Assembly: GCA_026122225.1 (NCBI GenBank)
Contig: JANEZZ010002061.1
Span: 1,860,001 to 1,924,000 of the forward strand
DNA: 64,000 nucleotides
Reading direction: 5' to 3'
Source: Heloderma charlesbogerti
Lineage: Eukaryota > Chordata > Lepidosauria > Squamata > Helodermatidae
Shown: positions 57,415-64,000 of the stretch, piece by piece
How positions within the stretch are numbered: position 1 is the stretch's first letter
Layout: each line of letters begins with the position of its first letter
Notes under the pieces: model-generated
Seen by the model: the letters and a program-made list of their open reading frames with translations, nothing else
Told to the model about the DNA's origin: nothing
The model's database searches: none
Position numbers and translations under genes: made by a program

Positions 57415-58260
57415 TGCTGGCTCCAGGTTTCTGAGGGTCCTTGGGCAAGACATCCTCCATGGGCCCCCTCCCTCTGTGAGTCCACCTTCTCACTACCATT
57501 GTCATCAGCTGCTATTGCTCCACATTCACTTTCTCAGCTTTGCTACTACTTGCTTGCTTAACAGGCAGAGAATATGACAAAACAGGACTGTTGGGTCATG
57601 CACAGCATCCAAGCCTTTTGTAGGAGTTAGCTGGTATCTAAAAAACGTTCAGAACAGCAGTCCTGTTTATTTCTTTTTGATTATGGTAAATGGTGGCTAT
57701 AGGTGGAAGGAGCTAATCATCTTTGAATGTAGGAGCGTATGTTCTTTCCCTCCTTTTTTGCATTCAGCTACCAGCCGCATGATGAGGATTATAGAGTTTG
57801 AATAGGTAATATTTACTGGTTCTATGTAGGAAGTTTAACATCATGAGAACATGTTTTAGTAAAGGCTGTAATTACTGTTTGTATTTTTCCCACTGAGGAG
57901 GAGCGGTTTGGCCAAAATGCGTTTGGGAAATAGGCACTGTATATTTGTACAGCCTTTTGATTTATGTTGTAACTATGTATATGTGATATAGTGATGAACT
58001 GCTAATCAACTGTTTTAAATTTTGTGTGAAATATCAGTATTTATATCAACGTTTTGTTGTATTTTTTTAATACACACGATTTTCCTTTAACCTATTCTGT
58101 TTTGTTATGTGTTAGTAGTTAAGGACAGAACCATTTTACTGGTGTTTGACAAGTAGAGAGCCAGTGAGCAAATTGGCAGGGGCATCCGCTGCCCCTCCTT
58201 CTCACCAGCACCGTTGTCTGGGCCAGAGTGAGAGGCACGCCAACGAGCAGGTTGCAGTTT
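57415..58260 (-). repeat. family E fragments and unclassified DNA
   Basis: 57415-57560 reads CAGTGCTGGCTCCAGGTTTC and CATGGGCCCCCTCCC. 58145-58260 shares the family E interior (CACCGTTGTCTGGGCCAGAG). Between them, no feature. Confidence 0.5.
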
Positions 58261-58640
58261 TTTAAAATCAGTTTTTTAATTGTGAAATTAAACCAAACCA
58301 AACCAAACAAACATAAAACATAAAAGTATAACAACATATTCTAAAATCTTCAGTTTCAAATATCACAATGTTCTAAGGAGAGAAAAAGAAAAAAAAATGG
58401 TTATACAGAAACTTCAGTAAAAGCAGACCAGATAATCAAATATAAGTCCACTTGCAAGTTACGCCTGTATACCACTCTTTCAAATTTTGCTAGTGTTGTT
58501 AAGTCTTCAACCCACTGCATTATAGGTGGCAAGCTTTTATCCTTAGTATGGTAGTATCAGTCTTTTAGCAACCACAAGGGTGCAAAAGATCCATTTACGC
58601 TGACCATGTGTCACATTTCAAAACACAGGTAAGTAATTTA

Positions 58641-59012
58641 GGGTGCAATCCTATTGGGATAGGCAGCCGCCTCCAAACTCGGAGGTGACCACCTATCCAA
58701 TGCAGGGCAGGAGCTGCACCGAGGGGATTGTAACCCCTCTACGCTTCAGCCACCCTGCATTTGCGGCTAGACAGCCTATTTTGGCTGTCTTGCCATGGGA
58801 AGTCGGAGCGGGGGGTGGGGCAGATGCCGGACAACACATAGGAAGTGTCAGAAAGGCACTTCCTCCCCCCGCCCCACTCCCAGGAACGCTCCATTTTCGC
58901 TGCCAATCCACCTTGCGTACAAGGCAGCATGGGAGGGGGTGGGGGTCGGTTCCCAGGAGCCGACCTATCCTATGGCCCTCTAGCCGCTGACTAGAGGCCA
59001 TAAGATTGCACC
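58641..59012. mobile_element. GC-rich element with FB1-like terminal repeats (372 bp)
   Basis: Ends GGGTGCAATCCTATTGGGAT and the inverse of GGTGCAATCTTATGG. Flanks TTTA on both sides (58637-58640 and 59013-59016). Second inverted pair: GATAGGCAGCCGCC/CACCTATCCAAT against GACCTATCCTATGG. The ends match family FB1, but the interior is unrelated and GC-rich. Confidence 0.7.
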
Positions 59013-59114
59013 TTTAAGAGAACATTTACATCACTAAATATTAAAGAGCTTTCCAAAACAAAATTTATTATAATAACTTAGGGTTGCAGTGTTGAAGAAG
59101 ATGAGCAAGTCCAG

Positions 59115-59185
59115 GGGATTCCTGTCAGTGTGTGGACCCTCAGCAGGTGCCTAACCATGCCTACCCTTGATGCTGGCCCTGAGGG
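59115..59185. repeat. family E fragment
   Basis: GGACCCTCAGCAGGTGCCTA and CCTTGATGCTGGCCCTGAG. Confidence 0.55.
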
Positions 59186-59860
59186 AATTCCACAACTGGG
59201 GTGCTAATGATGACAGAACACCCAGTAAGGTGTCTGAAACTGATCTTAAGCTTGCCAAGGCAAGTTGTCATGGGAGGAACATGGATTTATTTATCCCACC
59301 CATAGGAGTGAATAGCAGCCATTTGCGCCTACGGGAGAAAGTAACCGGGTTCATGCACGGACACCACTGGGAGAGGTGCTATTTGTTCCAGGCTGCTCCT
59401 ATTAACATCCACTGGATCTGTCTGCAGTGTAACAGGATTGGATGCTTGTGTGATATCCTGATGGACACCTCTGGGTACAACTGCATTACAAAGTAAGGCA
59501 TGAGGGGGGAAAAACTACAGTAGCTGGGAAAGTAGCAAAGGACAACCCTTCTCCAGCTTCTTCCTCGGCAGATCACAATAAAATGCAACACTAACTGTCC
59601 TTGACATTTGGGAACTGGCAAGCACAGGACAGTAGCTGCCAAATTACACAAGCTCAAAACAGTCCCAGGGAGTACAAATGGAATGTACTTATAGCTCCAA
59701 TTAAAACAGAGCATTTTTTCTTAATGAAGCAGTTAAGTTTTCTTTTATTAATGAACTGATGAGTCCACTGGTGAAGGGACACACACACACACACACACAC
59801 ACCAGAGTATCTCAGAGAAGAAGTTCTTCTTGCAGTAAAGCACTCTTTCCTGGTCACAAC
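59186..59860. other. unclassified DNA with (CA)n
   Basis: (CA)12 at about 59780-59803. The plus-strand frame at 59167-59496 has no recognised domain and begins inside a repeat. Confidence 0.4.
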
Positions 59861-59864
59861 AGGA

Positions 59865-60068
59865 GGGGAGAAAAAATCTTGCCCTGTACATCATTAACTT
59901 GCACGTGCCCCAAGTTAGACTTAATGATGTTTTAAGACTAATTACGACTTTCTAATTTCATTACCTCAGATGGGCCGCACCCTTTGACAATGCAAACTCG
60001 TGGTGGAAAAGATATGGTAACAAAAGGCTAAGAATAGATCAGAAATGCAGGAAGTTTGCTCTGGGATT

Positions 60069-60121
<53 letters not shown>

Positions 60122-60560
60122 GACAATGTTTTACTGCACCGAACTCGCGCTGGAAAAATGGCCTTGATTTAAAAAAGGAAGAGAGAGAGAGAGGGAGGGA
60201 GGACAAGAGAAAGCTACAAGCACTCAGAGGAGATTATCCATTTCAATTGCTAAATGGAAAGCTCTGCTCTTGTATTTTTACCACTGCTTGTCTGCAAATT
60301 ACTTTTAATTGGAAATAATTTAGCTTTTTATTTCATTATCTAGCACAGCAGACAAAAGGGACAACAAATTTGTTTTACAGCTGCTCCAGCACTTGCTCTG
60401 TCCATTAACACAGACAAATCAAGGCCAATTAAAGCTCTTAAGTCACATTTTCAGAATATATTGTTCTAAATGTTCTCTGAGCAGCACATGATGGCAACTG
60501 GATGCACACTAAAGTATTTCGTGCTTCCTCACATTTCTGGAAGTTCGTGTATTTTTAACA
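59865..60560. promoter_or_regulatory. candidate conserved non-coding element in EPAS1 intron 1
   Basis: Two low-repeat blocks (59865-60070 and 60205-60560) flank a (TA)n microsatellite. They have dense homeodomain-like sites (TTAAGACTAATTACGAC; TACTTTTAATTGGAAATAAT), SOX-like ACAAAAGGG, a CAGCTG E-box and CACGTG at about 59900-59905. This texture is typical of vertebrate developmental enhancers. It is inference only, since no alignment is available. Confidence 0.35.
60073..60116. repeat. (TA)n microsatellite
   Basis: About 21 uninterrupted TA units after a T run. Confidence 0.97.
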
Positions 60561-60574
60561 ATATTGTACCGACC

Positions 60575-60695
60575 AGCTTTCCCCAACCTGGCACCCTCAA
60601 GATGTGTTTAGACTACAACCCCCATCATCCACAGTCAGCATGTGTACTGGGGGAGTTGTAGTCCAAACACATCTGGGGGCACCAAGTTGAAGGCT
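60575..60695. mobile_element. foldback element family FB2
   Basis: CCCCAACCTGGCACCCTCAA and GGGGGCACCAAGTTGAAGG arms; GTTTAGACTACAACCCCC and GGGAGTTGTAGTCCAAAC inside. Confidence 0.88.
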
Positions 60696-60879
60696 GGCAT
60701 AGACTTTGTGCATGTGTTTGTTTTGTCCAAATCAAACAAAAAAGGCACAGCATGTGATAACACAAGCACTTTGGATTTTAAACTAGTGAAAAACAGGAGA
60801 CGAGACTATCTGAAAGCTTTCTTCTCCTTTCCTTTCCTTCCTTCCTTTTTTAATTACTCCTTTTCTGAAAAGAGAAAAC

Positions 60880-61432
60880 ATAGAAGATCCCCTCCTGGAC
60901 TGAGATGGATTGGCCACAGTTGTCCAAGCCTTGCACCTTCTAGGCTGGTTTACTGTACTGTAATGCAGAATAACATGGGGGTGCCTTTGAAGTCTGTTTG
61001 GAAACTGCAGCTAGTCCAGAACACAGCAGCTAGGCTGCTAACAGGAACTGGGCAACCAGATCGTATCAATTGAAGCTGTATTGAAACAACTTCTTTGGCT
61101 CCCGATATGTTTCCAAGCTCAATACAAAGTGCTGCTTTTGATCTTTAAAGCTTTATATGACTTAGGGCTCAGATATTTGCTGGACCTCCTTCTCTCCTAT
61201 CAATCCACCAGTCCACTGAGATTGTCATTTGGGGCGTTTCTCTGGGTCTGATGCCAGTGGAAGTACTGTGGGTGGCTACGAGAAAGAGAGAGAGACTTTT
61301 CAATGGTGGTTCCTCATCTTTTTTATGGTTATCTGAATGCACACTTGCTGTTTCCATTGTTTTCGTTTTCGTATTTCTGCTTTTTGTTATACCTTACACG
61401 GTATTTTATCTATACTGTTAGCTGCTCTAGAA
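60880..61432 (+). mobile_element. L2 LINE ORF2 end and 3' region
   Basis: The plus strand reads VPLKSVWKLQLVQNTAARLL, then a tract with LLWLPICFQAQYKVLLLIFKAL-like coding remnants (stops present), and a TAGCTGCTCTAGAA 3' end. The LQLVQNxAARLL motif identifies L2-clade RT. Confidence 0.85.
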
Positions 61433-61817
61433 TAGCATGACCACTTATGCATCGCCAAAAAAGAGGAAATGCATCACCGAGAAAGGGGACAAAAGAGGAT
61501 ACCAATTTGCATTACATTTCCATATGAAATTTGCTTGTATAGATGCACATTTATAAATAATATCTATAATTGGAATAGAAATACAGTATCTCACCGGAGT
61601 GGAAAAGACTGACTAGGTGACCTGTGTCTCAGTCTGCTATGTCCAGATGCTAACTATTGATGGACCAACTCTCCCTCCTTCTGATTCTTTGACTTTGAAC
61701 CAGATTTGGCCCAGACAGTTCATCAAACCGAGGACATCTTCAAATAGAGGACTGTCCACTGCCAGCTCACCAAAATAAGAAACTATCCTCTGTAGAATAG
61801 GACACCTAGCCACCCTA
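61433..61817 (-). mobile_element. hAT-like element, family D
   Basis: Plus strand TAGCATGACCACTTATGCAT ... GGACACCTAGCCACCCTA. CTAGAA occurs on both sides (61427-61432 and 61818-61823), consistent with a decayed 8-bp duplication. Inserted at the end of the L2 fragment. Confidence 0.82.
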
Positions 61818-62049
61818 CTAGAAACATACATCTATGCTGAAGGTGGGGAGAATCACCACAAATAACAACTGGTTTTCATTCATAAATGCATGAGACAATG
61901 AACAATTCTGTTATATAATTTGACCTTCAGCACACACCCTGCTTTTTATCATAAGGTTTGCCTCAAGCTGCAATATTTCAGTAGCTTGACATGCAACAGG
62001 AACTGATCTCCTTGAGAAAAGTGTTCAGAATAAAGAAACTCAATTCAGT

Positions 62050-62343
62050 GGGCCGGCCCTACAATTAGGCAGAGTGAGGCAGCTGCTTCAGGTGGCAGAA
62101 GCTGAGAGCCAGGGAGCAGCAAGAAGGTGCTGAAGGACAACACTGTGTGTGCTACATGGCCTGCTCTACATCACCTACACTAGCCTACTGCCCTCAGGTG
62201 CAGTGGAGGACACTGCCCTGTCTCCAGGGCTGAAGTAAAATTCAACTGCCAGCCTAGCTGGCTGTTATACATGGAAGGGGTGGCGTGGGGGTTGCCATCT
62301 TGTCCTTCACCTCAGGCAGCAAAATGTCTTGGGCAGGCCCTGT
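62050..62343 (+). mobile_element. non-autonomous DNA element, family J
   Basis: GGGCCGGCCCTACAATTAGG start; end CAGCAAAATGTCTTGGGCAG and GCCCTG. The GAGGCAGCTGCTTCAGG interior is shared with 22818-22997. Confidence 0.72.
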
Positions 62344-62383
62344 TAAGTCTGATTCTCTTGCTGAACCACATCCACTCTCGGGC

Positions 62384-62519
62384 AGCCTTCCCCAGCCTGA
62401 TTTCCTCCAGATGTGTTGGACTGCAACTCCCATAATCCCCAGCCAGCATGGCCATGCTGGCTGGGGATTATGGGAGTTGCAGTCCAACACATCTGGAGGA
62501 AATCAGGCTTGGGAAGGCT
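62384..62519. mobile_element. foldback element FB2, near-perfect 136-bp palindrome
   Basis: Two 68-bp arms meet without a spacer at 62451/62452 and have one visible mismatch. Left arm begins AGCCTTCCCCAGCCTGATTT and ends CCAGCCAGCATGG. Confidence 0.96.
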
Positions 62520-62527
62520 AGTCTACA

Positions 62528-62670
62528 ACATGGGTGGGGAACCTGTGCCCCTCCAGATGATGTTGGACTACAACTCCCATCATGTCTTACCAATGGTCAT
62601 GCTGGCTGGGGCTGATGGGAGTTGCAGTCCAGCTACATCTGGAGGTCCACAGGTTCCCCAAACCTGGTCT
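62528..62670. mobile_element. foldback element family FB2, second copy
   Basis: GGTGGGGAACCTGTGCCCCT and GTCCACAGGTTCCCC outer arms; TTGGACTACAACTCCCATCA and TGATGGGAGTTGCAGTCCA inner arms. Lies only 8 bp from the previous copy but is a distinct insertion with different outer arms. Confidence 0.92.
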
Positions 62671-64000
62671 AGCAGATGGGGAGATGGGAGATGGTAGGTG
62701 AATTGTTCCTCTGCCTTCCTCTTTCCCAGCTCAGTTCTAAGAATCCAAAATAACTCCCTCAAGCATACAATCCTTGGGTAAATCCATGGAAAGATCAGCC
62801 CAAGTGGATGACTGCATCCTGTGGATTAGCTAGGGATGTTAGATCCCCATTCAAATTTCTGCCCGGATTAAAGGTTCCCAAATTACACAATGACATCATC
62901 CATTGACTCTTGTCTATCCATAAGTGAAAGATATCATATATAGTTCTGATGTAGCTCATATATATGTGAATGAAAATACTGGGTGTTTATGTTTTCTCTT
63001 TTCAGACATGAAAACAAGACTGTCTGCACAGCAAACAAGTGATCCATCTCTCCCCCAGCCCCCATATCTGATTTCCAGACAGACTGCTGCATATGTGCAT
63101 TTTACAGTTTCTCTCTCTCCCCGCACCTGACAGGTTAGCTAAGCACAGGAGTGCATATGTACATTGATGAAGACACCACACAAGGAGGAATCTTGATGTC
63201 ATTGCACAAACATTTGCATTGTCATTTAATCAACACATCCATGCAAAATAGATGCATCATGAGAAGTATATTTAATAAATCAAATCTAGCTCTCTTATGT
63301 AAAACTCTTTAATAACAGGTCATATCTGAATAATGTGGAGAAAGGTAGGAGCTGACATTTACTATGACTGTTTCTGCTGTGTTCACTCTATATATGTTAA
63401 ATGTAACTGTGGGCCCAATTCAGAGACTTATAAATAGCATTTTCCTTGGTTGCAAGTATGAATTGCACCCCCAGGCAGGGAAGCTTTATAGAAGTTGACT
63501 GTGTACTTCTCTCAGGCCTATGGTAGATAGGCAAGCTTAGCATGCACTAAGACCTTATTTTCGTCTTATACTAACATCTACTAACATCCTCATGATGCAA
63601 GATAAACCTTTTATGGCTCATAAAACTCGATGCAAGATAAACCTTTTTATGGCTTCTGGGAGGAAAATGGAATCAACGGATCTGTCATGGTCATGCAGAT
63701 GCAAATTCAAAGATGTTCAGATTTCTGTGGAATTAATATTCCTCCACTAGTTGAATGAGACTAGAGAAAACTCTGTAAGGCAAGTTCCATTTTATACGAG
63801 TAGTTAAAAACACACACCCTGACGCCCAGGAGAAAATACACTACCTTTTAATTATTGGCTGAAATTAAACAGTGGGAATAACTCTACATTGTAGGTGTAC
63901 CCAAGTAGATTGCCTTCTTCAGTTTGAGGACTACAAAATATAGGAAAATTCTAGCAACTTTTGCTCAGAAAAGGACAAATAATTGACTTCATTCATATGC
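62671..64000. other. mostly unique intronic DNA
   Basis: No exon recognised. GATGCAAGATAAACCTTTT is tandemly duplicated at about 63596 and 63630. AT-rich 63205-63420 lacks repeat features. Confidence 0.45.

Noticed and set aside
59167..59496. 109-codon frame with several Cys and His residues
   Set aside because: Starts in a family E fragment, has no consistent zinc-finger spacing and no splice sites supporting an exon.

Overview
The window is vertebrate genomic DNA, almost certainly from a squamate reptile (a lizard or a close relative). The evidence is the repeat mix: RTE-BovB LINEs, a Sauria-type tRNA SINE with a BovB-like tail, CR1, L2 and L1 LINEs, a MIR-like core SINE, and many short hAT-like and foldback DNA elements. 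There are no bacterial-style genes. Most open reading frames are chance frames or retrotransposon remnants.

The one host-gene segment I can support is a single coding exon on the minus strand at 7480-7670. It is 191 bp with canonical splice sites and encodes the basic helix-loop-helix of EPAS1 (HIF-2 alpha). By the known gene structure it is exon 2. Positions 1-7479 are then intron 2 and 7671-64000 are intron 1 (or intron 1 plus upstream DNA). I did not find exon 1 or exon 3 by eye. The long first intron agrees with the very long first intron of vertebrate EPAS1.

Layout: 0-5 kb holds possible LTR-derived DNA cut by a GC-rich hAT-like element, a 5S-rRNA/CR1 chimeric SINE, and a CR1 fragment inside a tRNA SINE. 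5-13 kb holds the EPAS1 exon, foldback elements, a Sauria SINE and LINE tails. 13.7-18 kb is an L2-like fragment carrying a full-length BovB-type LINE (14101-17895, 11-bp target duplication), itself cut by a second GC-rich hAT-like element. 20.4-22 kb is a foldback element split by a 1.5-kb insertion. 25.2-27.5 kb is an L2 remnant carrying the third GC-rich element, followed by L1. 29-41.1 kb is CR1-rich, with a nearly intact CR1 ORF2 inserted into an older CR1. 41-64 kb is unique DNA with scattered SINEs, L2/L1/CR1 pieces, hAT-like and foldback elements, and a candidate conserved non-coding block at 59.9-60.6 kb.

The least familiar signal is the three-copy GC-rich family (492-1336, 14741-15329, 25617-26117). 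It has TAGGGATG-type termini, 8-bp target duplications in two copies, a long terminal hairpin whose two arms vary together between copies, internal ACGTAG palindromes, repeated CCGCCATTTGC motifs, and outward-facing splice-donor-like sequences near both ends.
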